Shown here piece after piece: positions 1 to 5,668 of a DNA stretch of 9,757 bases (its first letter is position 1; the number at the start of each line of letters is the position of its first letter). The translations under genes and the position numbers were made by a program. Source of the DNA: Candidatus Latescibacterota bacterium (GTDB lineage: Bacteria > Krumholzibacteriota > Krumholzibacteriia > Krumholzibacteriales > WJIX01); the NCBI GenBank assembly GCA_030643145.1, contig DAOWMJ010000063.1:1-9757 (forward strand), read 5' to 3'. Under the pieces are notes generated by a model. That model made no database searches. It had not been told where the DNA came from and saw nothing but the letters and a program-made list of their open reading frames with translations.

Positions 1-387
1 AGAACTAATCCGGCCTCCACCGATTATTTTGGGATCGTCGCTGAGCAAAATGTAATAGTGGCTGATAATGCCGCTAATCGTGACTCGGCCGATGAGACTA
101 TTATGGCCGCTATAATGGCTCTTAATACCTCCTGGACCGTTCAGAACTATAGCTCCGGAAATCCGCGCGGAAAGCTTATTGTCTATGGTGGTATAATTCA
201 GAACAAGAGAGGCGCGGTCGGGACATTCAGTTCCTATGGTATAAGTACCGGGTACCAAAAGGATTATACTTATGATGAACGGCTTCTAGATAATCCTCCC
301 CCGGCGTTTCCCACAACAGGACAGGTTGAAAAGGTGTCGTGGATGGAACTTGATCCATCTTCCGATATAAGCGTCAATTTTTGGTAG
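1..387 (+). CDS. C-terminal fragment of a DUF4900-like (PilX-like, pilus-associated) protein
   Basis: The reading frame is open from base 1 to the TAG at 385-387, so the start lies upstream and 128 residues are visible. The frame begins R-T-N-P-A-S-T-D-Y-F-G-I-V-A. The pattern of an 'I-V-A-x-x-N-V-I-V' strand, 'I-M-A-A-I-M-A-L', 'G-K-L-I-V-Y-G-G-I-I-Q' with 'K-R-G-A-V-G-T', then a tyrosine-rich 'Y-T-Y-D-E-R-L' and 'N-P-P-P-A-F-P' followed by a Trp-containing end resembles the C-terminal part of DUF4900 proteins. These are large secreted or membrane-anchored proteins often encoded near type IV pilus minor pilins. The family call comes from remembered pattern and was not searched. No terminator is evident after the stop. 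The 200-nt gap and the promoter in it suggest this gene belongs to a transcription unit separate from the lipoprotein gene. Its function cannot be stated further. Confidence 0.75.
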   Translation, partial: RTNPASTDYFGIVAEQNVIVADNAANRDSADETIMAAIMALNTSWTVQNYSSGNPRGKLIVYGGIIQNKRGAVGTFSSYGISTGYQKDYTYDERLLDNPPPAFPTTGQVEKVSWMELDPSSDISVNFW

Positions 388-505
388 AGGCCGGGGCCGA
401 TTTGCATCGCTGACTGCCACACGCGATAAGAATAATACAGGAATGACGCATAGTTCTATATTTGAAAGGTGTAATCCGCTTTCCCAGTTTCATTTATATT
501 CCATA

Positions 506-534
506 TTGACATTGCAGTAACTGAGATGTACTCT
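506..534 (+). promoter_or_regulatory. Candidate sigma70 promoter for the lipoprotein-tadA unit
   Basis: A perfect -35 hexamer TTGACA (506-511) is followed by a 17-nt spacer and TACTCT (529-534), which matches the -10 consensus at only three of six positions. It lies about 54 bases before the lipoprotein start, within the only sizeable gap in this part of the window. The ideal -35 and spacer favour it and the poor -10 weakens it. The rest of the 388-587 gap shows no ORF or RNA that I can recognise. Confidence 0.45.
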
Positions 535-587
535 TCAGTCTGCATGAGAATTCTGTCTGTAGGTTGGTTTCGGTCAAGGAGAAGGCT

Positions 588-1310
588 ATGAAAAAAACCG
601 TGTTAGCAGTTTTGTTCATTATATTTTGTTTCTTTTCTGGATGTCGTTCAAATCACCCTTCCTCAATAATTGTTGATCCGGAGTTTAATCCTAACAATAT
701 TGCCAGGATTCTTGTAACTCCTGTAATCAGTTCTATTTCAGATGCGGATGACCGCCATCGTATGTCTGAACAGACAACTCAGAGGATTCTCTGGGAGCAT
801 TTAAGCAGGATATCTGAGTATGTGTTTCTTTCTCCACAGAGTTTCTCTTTTGCTTTAGCGAAGGCGAATAAAACCAGCGAAGTTAAAAAATTTAAGAAGG
901 ATTGGATTGAAGGAAAAGGGGCCGACCCTGAATTGCTGAAATCGCTTGATAAGTACGTGAATATAGATGTAATTCTAGTTCCGGAAATTTATTTATGGCA
1001 TAAGGATGAGGCTGATTATAGAGAGTATGGTGCGTCTTCTGTGACACAGGTTGGAATGAGGATATCTCTTGTAAGTCCACTTTCCGGCAAGGTTCTCTGG
1101 GAGGCCACTGACCAGAACTATTTGGAATCTATCAGAACTGAGGGAGAAAGGGTGTTGGTGAAGGGCGCGGGAGGATTTGACAAACGTATAGAGGGTATAA
1201 GTGAAACCGGCAGGGATATCTATTCGGCTCCCCCATTTGAAAATGTTTTGGTCAAAGTAGTGGGAGCTCTTGTAACGGCTTTTCCATCCCATTCGATGGT
1301 TCGTAAATAA
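588..1310 (+). CDS. Putative outer-membrane lipoprotein, TolB-N/CsgG-like (possibly GNA1162/DUF799 type)
   Basis: This 240-residue protein starts at ATG 588, preceded by AAGGAG (576-581) at 6-nt spacing. An upstream in-frame TTG at 564 has no such site and would spoil the signal peptide. The N-terminus is a lipoprotein signal: M-K-K, a hydrophobic core, then the lipobox F-S-G-C with the lipidated Cys at residue 19. The mature part opens with a strand resembling 'A-R-I-L-V-T-P-V', carries 'V-I-L-V-P-E-I-Y-L-W' mid-protein and later 'G-K-V-L-W-E-A'. That is the layout of small periplasmic-facing lipoproteins with a TolB-N/CsgG-type fold, including GNA1162. The lipoprotein call is firm; the family is inferred from pattern and the role is unknown. 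The stop TAA shares one base with the tadA ATG, so the two are probably translationally coupled. Confidence 0.85.
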   Translation: MKKTVLAVLFIIFCFFSGCRSNHPSSIIVDPEFNPNNIARILVTPVISSISDADDRHRMSEQTTQRILWEHLSRISEYVFLSPQSFSFALAKANKTSEVKKFKKDWIEGKGADPELLKSLDKYVNIDVILVPEIYLWHKDEADYREYGASSVTQVGMRISLVSPLSGKVLWEATDQNYLESIRTEGERVLVKGAGGFDKRIEGISETGRDIYSAPPFENVLVKVVGALVTAFPSHSMVRK

Positions 1311-1789
1311 TGGATGAGAAGTGGATGGACGAAGCTCTTGGTGAAGCTAAAGAGGCTTTAAGTCAGGGTGAGGTCCCGATTGGGGCTGTAATAGTGAAAG
1401 ATAATAGAATTGTGGGTCGTGGGCACAATGAGATTGAGGGAAGAGGGGTAGCTACGGCACATGCCGAGATGCTGGCGATTCAGCAGGCTGCAGAGGAAGT
1501 GGGTGACTGGCGTCTTGACGGATGTACAATATATGTAACTTTGGAACCTTGCCGGATGTGTGTCGGCGCTCTCTGCCTTTCAAGAGTGAACAGAGTAGTA
1601 TTTGGAGCAAAACAATCCTGGGATGCTGTTTGCGGGTCAGCGGAGAGTTTTTCCGAGTCTGATCTATCTAATTATAAAATAAAAGTGACGGGTGGAATAA
1701 AAGAAGGAAAAAGCCTCTTGCTTTTGAGGGAATTTTTTAGCAACCTCAGAAAAGAAGAAAAAAAACGGAGAGATGCGAGAGCTGGCTGA
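1310..1789 (+). CDS. tadA: tRNA-specific adenosine deaminase TadA
   Basis: TadA converts the wobble adenosine (A34) of tRNA-Arg(ACG) to inosine so that one tRNA reads several Arg codons. The 159-residue protein has the full zinc-dependent cytidine-deaminase signature: H51-A52-E53 (zinc ligand and proton-shuttling Glu) and P-C81-R-M-C84 (the other two ligands). It also has the family's 'P-I-G-A-V-I-V' strand near residue 23 and 'G-R-G-H-N' near 43. Length is normal. The ATG at 1310 overlaps the preceding TAA (TAATG), consistent with reinitiation; an alternative ATG at 1325 would remove only five residues. The last seven codons and the stop lie inside the tRNA-Ser gene that follows, so the basic tail R-R-D-A-R-A-G is encoded by the tRNA's acceptor and D-arm sequence. 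Identification is firm. Confidence 0.97.
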   Translation: MDEKWMDEALGEAKEALSQGEVPIGAVIVKDNRIVGRGHNEIEGRGVATAHAEMLAIQQAAEEVGDWRLDGCTIYVTLEPCRMCVGALCLSRVNRVVFGAKQSWDAVCGSAESFSESDLSNYKIKVTGGIKEGKSLLLLREFFSNLRKEEKKRRDARAG

Positions 1790-1858
1790 ATCGGCGCGAT
1801 TGGAAATCGCGTGAAGGCATTGCGCCTTCCGAGGGTTCGAATCCCTCTCTCTCCGCCA
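1767..1858 (+). tRNA. tRNA-Ser (anticodon GGA)
   Basis: A class II tRNA is visible. The acceptor arm is GGAGAGA (1767-1773) paired with TCTCTCC (1848-1854). The anticodon stem CGCGA/TCGCG encloses the loop TTGGAAA, giving anticodon GGA (codons UCC and UCU). The long variable arm GAAGGC/GCCTTC is typical of serine tRNAs. The T arm is GAGGG-TTCGAAT-CCCTC (1831-1847), followed by discriminator G1855 and an encoded CCA (1856-1858). The first 23 bases overlap the 3' end of tadA on the same strand. No separate promoter is seen, so it is probably processed from the tadA transcript or driven by a promoter inside tadA. Confidence 0.96.
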
Positions 1859-1874
1859 GAACTAATAATATAGT

Positions 1875-1962
1875 GGAGAGATGCCAGAGTTGGTTTATCG
1901 GGGCGGTCTCGAAAACCGTTGAGCAGGTTACTGCTCCGGGGGTTCGAATCCCCCTCTCTCCG
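1875..1962 (+). tRNA. tRNA-Ser (anticodon CGA)
   Basis: A second class II serine tRNA starts 16 bases after the first. Acceptor GGAGAGA (1875-1881) pairs with TCTCTCC (1955-1961). Anticodon stem GCGGT/ACCGT encloses CTCGAAA, giving anticodon CGA (codon UCG). The long variable arm is GAGCAG-GTTA-CTGCTC and the T arm GGGGG-TTCGAAT-CCCCC (1938-1954). The discriminator is G1962 and the next bases are CCG, so the 3' CCA is not encoded, unlike both neighbouring tRNAs, and must be added by the CCA-adding enzyme. The acceptor arm is identical to that of the preceding tRNA-Ser, as expected for shared seryl-tRNA synthetase recognition. Confidence 0.95.
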
Positions 1963-1990
1963 CCGAATGATAGTTAATGTTTTATAAATT

Positions 1991-2066
1991 GGGGATGTAG
2001 CTCAGTTGGGAGAGCACCTCGTTCGCAACGAGGGGGTCGGCGGTTCGAATCCGCTCATCTCCACCA
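1991..2066 (+). tRNA. tRNA-Ala (anticodon CGC)
   Basis: A 76-nt class I tRNA including an encoded CCA. Acceptor GGGGATG (1991-1997) pairs with CATCTCC (2056-2062) and contains the G3:U70 pair that marks alanine identity. The D arm reads GCTCAGTTGGGAGAGC. Anticodon stem CCTCG/CGAGG encloses TTCGCAA, giving anticodon CGC (codon GCG). The T loop TTCGAAT is standard, the discriminator is A2063 and CCA follows. It lies 28 bases after tRNA-Ser(CGA) and about 7 bases before the SRP RNA, so all four RNA genes are probably cut from one precursor. Confidence 0.97.
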
Positions 2067-2073
2067 TAAATGT

Positions 2074-2348
2074 TAGGCCGCGCTAGATGGGGAGGTAGCG
2101 GTGCCCTGAACCCGCAATCCGCTATAGCGGGGTTGAATTCCCGGTTGAGGGAATGCTGTTTTTGTGTGATCGACAGTGGGAAGTGATGTTGATAATCAGG
2201 ACCTGCGCAACGGGAACCTGTTAACCCCGTCAGGACCGGAAGGTAGCAGCGGTATACAGTTATTCTTGTGTGATGCAGTGATTCCTGGGTGGAGTTAACC
2301 TCATTGGTGGAGCACTGGAACGATTCACAAGATCGGGTGCGCGGTCTG
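2074..2348 (+). ncRNA. ffs: Signal recognition particle RNA (4.5S/scRNA homologue, large type)
   Basis: This is the RNA core of the SRP, which binds Ffh and targets ribosomes making membrane proteins. The conserved S-domain hairpin GTCAGGACC-GGAA-GGTAGCAGC spans 2229-2250, with its GGAA tetraloop at 2238-2241. The ends pair in a long closing helix: GGCCGCGC (2076-2083) with GCGCGGTC (2339-2346), extended by A2075-T2347 and a wobble at 2074-2348. The 5' part has a folded segment containing CCGCTATAGCGG (2119-2130), resembling the extra (Alu-like) domain of the roughly 270-nt bacterial SRP RNAs, unlike the short E. coli 4.5S RNA. The ends are estimated from the closing helix and could be off by a few bases. 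It sits just before dnaX, the same position as scr in Bacillus subtilis. Confidence 0.95.
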
Positions 2349-2380
2349 TCGAAATGAACAAGCAATCTAGTGGGATTAGA

Positions 2381-4129
2381 ATGTCGTATTTAGTTTTGGC
2401 TAGAAAATGGCGTCCACAAACCTTCTCGGAAATAATTGGGCAGGACCATGTGGCGCAAACACTAAAAAAGGCTTTTGAGAAAGATAGGCTTGCTCACGCG
2501 TATCTTTTCTCAGGGCCAAGAGGTTGTGGAAAGACAACAACAGCACGGATTTTGGCGAAGATAATTAATTGTAAGAATCCGGTAGGGGGGGAACCGTGCA
2601 ATAAATGCAGCTCTTGCCAGGATGTGTCCAAAGGTACTCATCTTGATGTAATTGAAATAGACGGCGCTTCAAACCGCGGAATAGATGAAATAAGAGATCT
2701 GAGAGAGAAAATTGGATATGCTTCATCAGGTGGAAATTCAAAAATCTATATTATCGATGAAGTTCATATGCTGACTCAGCAGGCATTCAATGCATTGCTG
2801 AAGACTTTGGAGGAACCTCCGTCACATGTTTATCTGATACTGGCTACAACGGAACCTCATAAAGTCCCCGCGACAATTCGTTCCAGGTGTCAGAGATTCA
2901 ATTTTAAGAGGATGGAGTTTTCCGAACTTGCCGGGCAGCTTGTAAAAATATGCACGAATGAAAAACTGGAGTTTGATGAAGATGCTCTCCAATTGATTTC
3001 AAGACGTGCTGATGGTAGTATGCGTGACGCGGAAAGCCTTCTTGATCAATGTGTTTCGGCTGTGGAAAAAAAGATTGACATTGAGCTGGTTCGTCAGATT
3101 CTTGGACTGGTCGATTCCCAAATTGTCATTGATCTTTTCGAAGCGATAAGCAGGCACAACAGAAAGAGTTCTCTTGAGATAGTTAACAGGGTTGTTTCTT
3201 CCGGAGTTGATCTTGAAGAGTTCTTCCTGGCATATTTGGAAGGGCTCAGAAATATGCTTGTCATAGATGTTGGTAAGGATGAATCAATCGGCTGGCTTGA
3301 TCTTACGAAATCTGAGTTTAAGAAACTTTCAGATATTGCTCAGCGATTCAGTGCGGAGGATCTGCTTTTACTTTTCAGAATGGCTGTTTCCTCATTCAGG
3401 GAGTTCAGGGGGGCTGGACAGCCTCGATACCACCTTGAAGCGGTTGTTGCCGAGGCGGCTGGATGGGAGTCCTCTGTAGAGATATCAGCGTTACTAAAGA
3501 AACTTGATTCTGGAAGCGGTCCCGAAGTGTATGGCGACAATAAGGGTATTCAAGATAGGAGATCGCGGAATACCAGCAATAATACGGAAGTTCTGCCAGA
3601 GATGTATGCTGACAGTGACAATGCTGGAACAGAAAAGGATCAATCGTGTGAAAATAAAGTCAGATCAGCAAACAGGGAAGACTACGGGACGCGAGACGCT
3701 CTTTCTTCCCTTGGTGGAATAGGTAAATGGGAAATATTCCTTTCTCAAATCAGGGAGTCAAAACTAACTCTTGGTATCTGGCTGATGTCAGCTAGAGTAA
3801 TGGAAGTGAAAGACGGAAGTATTATCCTGGGTTTTGATTCCCGCAACCGCTTTGCCAGTGAAATGGTTAGTGAATCTAAAAACAGGCGGTATATTGAAAA
3901 TCACCTGGAAAAATTTTATGACAAAAAATTAGCCATTGAAATAACTGTGGTTGAACGGGGGAATGGAAAAAAGAAGAATGAAACCGGCAAAAAATCATCC
4001 ACAAAAAAGAAAATAAACTCAAATATCGATAAGCTTGTGGAAAATACGCCTATGGCCAAACGATTGATTGAGGAATTCGACGGAGAAGTATATGGGGTCA
4101 ATAACAAGTACGGGAGGACTGACAAATGA
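2381..4129 (+). CDS. dnaX: DNA polymerase III subunit gamma/tau (clamp-loader ATPase)
   Basis: DnaX forms the ATP-driven pentamer that loads the sliding clamp; its tau form also tethers the polymerase. The 582-residue product starts M-S-Y-L-V-L-A-R-K-W-R-P, the standard N-terminus of the family, so ATG 2381 (weak GGGA site at 2372-2375) is preferred over the in-frame ATG at 2354. Seen in order: Walker A G45-P-R-G-C-G-K-T52; zinc module C64, C73, C76, C79; Walker B with D126-E127-V-H; and the S-R-C motif at 168-170 with the arginine finger. Lid and collar helices reach about residue 370. A charged, low-complexity linker follows to about 450, then a compact C-terminal domain (about 453-529), a lysine-rich stretch, and a final segment T-P-M-A-K-R-L-I-E-E-F. 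Three A_AAA_AAG heptamers occur in frame (3067-3073, 3967-3973, 4003-4009). The stop overlaps the ybaB start (ATGA). Confidence 0.97.
   Translation: MSYLVLARKWRPQTFSEIIGQDHVAQTLKKAFEKDRLAHAYLFSGPRGCGKTTTARILAKIINCKNPVGGEPCNKCSSCQDVSKGTHLDVIEIDGASNRGIDEIRDLREKIGYASSGGNSKIYIIDEVHMLTQQAFNALLKTLEEPPSHVYLILATTEPHKVPATIRSRCQRFNFKRMEFSELAGQLVKICTNEKLEFDEDALQLISRRADGSMRDAESLLDQCVSAVEKKIDIELVRQILGLVDSQIVIDLFEAISRHNRKSSLEIVNRVVSSGVDLEEFFLAYLEGLRNMLVIDVGKDESIGWLDLTKSEFKKLSDIAQRFSAEDLLLLFRMAVSSFREFRGAGQPRYHLEAVVAEAAGWESSVEISALLKKLDSGSGPEVYGDNKGIQDRRSRNTSNNTEVLPEMYADSDNAGTEKDQSCENKVRSANREDYGTRDALSSLGGIGKWEIFLSQIRESKLTLGIWLMSARVMEVKDGSIILGFDSRNRFASEMVSESKNRRYIENHLEKFYDKKLAIEITVVERGNGKKKNETGKKSSTKKKINSNIDKLVENTPMAKRLIEEFDGEVYGVNNKYGRTDK
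3967..3981 (+). promoter_or_regulatory. Candidate programmed -1 frameshift site in dnaX
   Basis: The heptamer A_AAA_AAG at 3967-3973 is in the zero-frame phase needed for tandem -1 slippage, and it is the same heptamer E. coli dnaX uses to make gamma. After a -1 slip the ribosome would read GAA GAA TGA, ending at 3979-3981 and giving a 533-residue protein in place of 582. A G-run (GGGGG, 3957-3961) lies upstream where a stimulatory Shine-Dalgarno-like element would be, but its sequence and spacing are not ideal. The same heptamer also occurs at 3067-3073, at 4003-4009 and in recA at 9312-9318, so chance is a real alternative. Confidence 0.35.
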
Positions 4130-4437
4130 CCGATATGGGTAAATTTCTGAAGCAGGCCCAGCAAGTTCAACAAAAGATTGCCCGGATGCAGGAAGAATTA
4201 TCAGACAAAATAATAGAGACTTCAGCCGGGGGAGGTATGGTTAAAGTCGTTATGAATGGCAGCCACGAAGTGGTATCGGTCACTATAGATCCGGAAGTTG
4301 TTAATCCTGAAGATATTGAAATGCTTGAAGAGCTTGTTGTGGCTGCCTTAAATGAGGCGCGTAGAGAAATTGACGATATGATAAAGGAACAAATGGGTTC
4401 TCTGACAGGTGGAATTTCACTTCCGGGACTTTTTTAA
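4126..4437 (+). CDS. ybaB: YbaB/EbfC-family nucleoid-associated DNA-binding protein
   Basis: A 103-residue protein of normal family length. YbaB/EbfC proteins are small dimeric DNA binders that associate with the nucleoid. The sequence shows the family layout: an N-terminal helix of Gln- and Lys-rich heptads (about residues 4-30, L-K-Q-A-Q-Q-V-Q-Q-K), then 'S-A-G-G-G-M-V-K-V-V-M-N-G' (about 33-45), 'V-S-V-T-I-D-P-E-V-V' and a C-terminal helix with 'A-A-L-N-E-A-R-R'. It ends with the common 'G-S-L-T-G-G-I-S-L-P-G-L-F'. The ATG overlaps the dnaX stop (ATGA, 4126-4129) and has its own GGGAGG site (4112-4117) 8 nt upstream. The dnaX-ybaB-recR order is conserved across many phyla, which supports the call. 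Confidence 0.96.
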   Translation: MTDMGKFLKQAQQVQQKIARMQEELSDKIIETSAGGGMVKVVMNGSHEVVSVTIDPEVVNPEDIEMLEELVVAALNEARREIDDMIKEQMGSLTGGISLPGLF

Positions 4438-4528
4438 TTGTTCACCGCTATGTAAGATCTATCAGAAAATCTTTTTAATTATTACGGTTTTAAGGCAAGG
4501 TTTTTGCATACAAACAGGGGGGAAGGCA

Positions 4529-5128
4529 ATGAGTTATGAGCTTCCGATTCTTAGGGCGTTAATGGACCATTTTAAAAGTATGCCCGGAATCGGTGAAAAG
4601 ACAGCGCGGAGACTTGCTTTTGCGATACTGTATATGGGAAGCGAGGAGGTAAAAGGTTTTGCCGAAGTACTATTGCGGGTCAAAGAAAAAGTCAGATTCT
4701 GCGCAATCTGTGGAAATCTTGCAGAAAGCGAAATCTGTGGAATCTGCAAAGATTCCTCAAGAGAAAGCAGCCTCGTGTGCGTCGTTGAACGGCCGGGCGA
4801 CCTTTACGTTTTTGAAAAAACCGGTCGGTTCCGGGGTCGTTACCATGTTTTGCATGGAGTCCTTTCTCCACTGGATGGAGTAGGACCTGAAAAATTGAAT
4901 CTGGAAGGGCTAAAAGACAGGGTTGAAAGAGAAGGAATTGAAGAGTTGATTATTGCGACAAACCCAAGCGTAGAAGGTGACACAACTGCTTTGTATATAT
5001 GTGAATTGTTAAAAGATTGTGACATCAAAATTACAAGACCAGCCAGGGGAATCCCACTGGGTAGTACACTCGAGTATATCGATGGCAACACTCTATCAAA
5101 GGCCATTGAATCGAGAGAGCCGATTTAA
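4529..5128 (+). CDS. recR: Recombination mediator protein RecR
   Basis: RecR works with RecO (and RecF) to load RecA onto SSB-coated single-stranded gaps. The 199-residue protein has the usual order: a helix-hairpin-helix at about residues 12-30 (M-P-G-I-G-E-K-T-A-R-R), a zinc finger with C58, C61, C70 and C73, then a Toprim domain. The Toprim part starts near V84-V-E86 and includes 'T-N-P-S-V-E-G-D-T' (143-151), followed by the C-terminal R-P-A-R-G-I-P-L-G-S motif. The frame is open upstream to 4409 but ATG 4529 is chosen because it sits 7-8 nt after a purine-rich GGGGGGAAGG site and gives the family's normal N-terminus. A 91-nt spacer separates it from ybaB and contains no convincing promoter or terminator. 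Confidence 0.97.
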   Translation: MSYELPILRALMDHFKSMPGIGEKTARRLAFAILYMGSEEVKGFAEVLLRVKEKVRFCAICGNLAESEICGICKDSSRESSLVCVVERPGDLYVFEKTGRFRGRYHVLHGVLSPLDGVGPEKLNLEGLKDRVEREGIEELIIATNPSVEGDTTALYICELLKDCDIKITRPARGIPLGSTLEYIDGNTLSKAIESREPI

Positions 5129-5154
5129 CTGCTGGTCAGGGAGTAACTAATACA

Positions 5155-5658
5155 ATGGTCAAAGCTAACTGGAAAGTATTCGAAAAGGATTATTGGGCAA
5201 TAAATACAACCCTTGAGGAGCTTCTGGACAATTCAAATTCAAAAAGTATTTTACTCCTGGATAAAACCGGTCAGCTGATATCCAGTGTTGGTCAGCAGCC
5301 ACAGTTTGATCTTTATAGTTTTGCCTCTTTGTGCGCTGCTGATTTTGAGGCAAATGCCCAACTGGCCAAGCTTGTCGGGGAAAAAGATTTTTCGACATTA
5401 TATCATCAGGGAAGCAATGAAAGCATGTATCTTTCAAGGGTTGAAAGGGAAATTATCCTCGTTATTCTCTTTGATAAAAAGACAACTCTCGGTCTTGTGA
5501 GATTGAGAACAAGAAAAGCTGTTGAAGGTTTGGGAGTAGTTATCAGAAGGCTATATGAGAAACTTGAGTATGAGAATGAAGAATATACAGAGTCGGAGTT
5601 CGGCGAAGAATTTACCGCTGAAGCCGAGTTTGAAATAGACAGCTTGTTTTCTGATTAG
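5155..5658 (+). CDS. mglB: MglB-type roadblock/LC7 domain protein
   Basis: MglB is the GTPase-activating partner of the small GTPase MglA, which controls front-rear polarity in gliding or twitching bacteria. The 167-residue product fits one roadblock/LC7 domain: an N-terminal helix, the strand pair 'S-I-L-L-L-D-K-T-G-Q-L-I-S-S-V-G' (about 31-46), helix 'F-A-S-L-C-A-A-D-F', then 'L-A-K-L-V-G-E' and the strands 'I-I-L-V-I-L-F-D' and 'L-G-L-V-R-L-R'. After about residue 137 comes a very acidic linker, then a C-terminal 'F-E-I-D-S-L-F-S-D', close to the C-terminal helix of Myxococcus MglB that touches MglA. The start ATG 5155 has AGGGAG (5138-5143) at a rather long 11-nt spacing. mglA follows after 10 nt, which makes the MglB assignment strong. 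Confidence 0.93.
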   Translation: MVKANWKVFEKDYWAINTTLEELLDNSNSKSILLLDKTGQLISSVGQQPQFDLYSFASLCAADFEANAQLAKLVGEKDFSTLYHQGSNESMYLSRVEREIILVILFDKKTTLGLVRLRTRKAVEGLGVVIRRLYEKLEYENEEYTESEFGEEFTAEAEFEIDSLFSD

Positions 5659-5663
5659 GGGGA
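5657..5663 (+). promoter_or_regulatory. Ribosome binding site fixing the TTG start of mglA
   Basis: AGGGGGA overlaps the TAG stop of mglB and stands about 6-7 nt before TTG 5669. No in-frame ATG or GTG lies near this site, and TTG gives exactly the conserved MglA N-terminus, so the pair decides the start. Confidence 0.7.
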
Positions 5664-5668
5664 CACTA

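Noticed and set aside
388..410. GGCCGGGGCC just after the first stop codon as a terminator stem.
   Set aside because: The self-complementary part is four bases with a two-base gap and no T-run follows.
1982..2365. 127-codon open frame on the - strand across tRNA-Ala and the SRP RNA, containing a stretch like G-G-D-E-R-I-R-T-A-D-P-L-V-A-N.
   Set aside because: This is the well-known false protein produced by reading the complement of a tRNA-Ala gene; the region is fully explained by two RNA genes on the + strand.
2354..2380. Upstream in-frame ATG for dnaX at 2354.
   Set aside because: No ribosome site precedes it and it would add nine residues before the universally placed M-S-Y-L-V-L-A-R-K start; ATG 2381 is preferred.
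4452..4477. AAGAT...ATCTT followed by TTT between ybaB and recR as an intrinsic terminator.
   Set aside because: The stem is only five A/T-rich pairs with a ten-base loop, and the conserved operon order argues against termination here.
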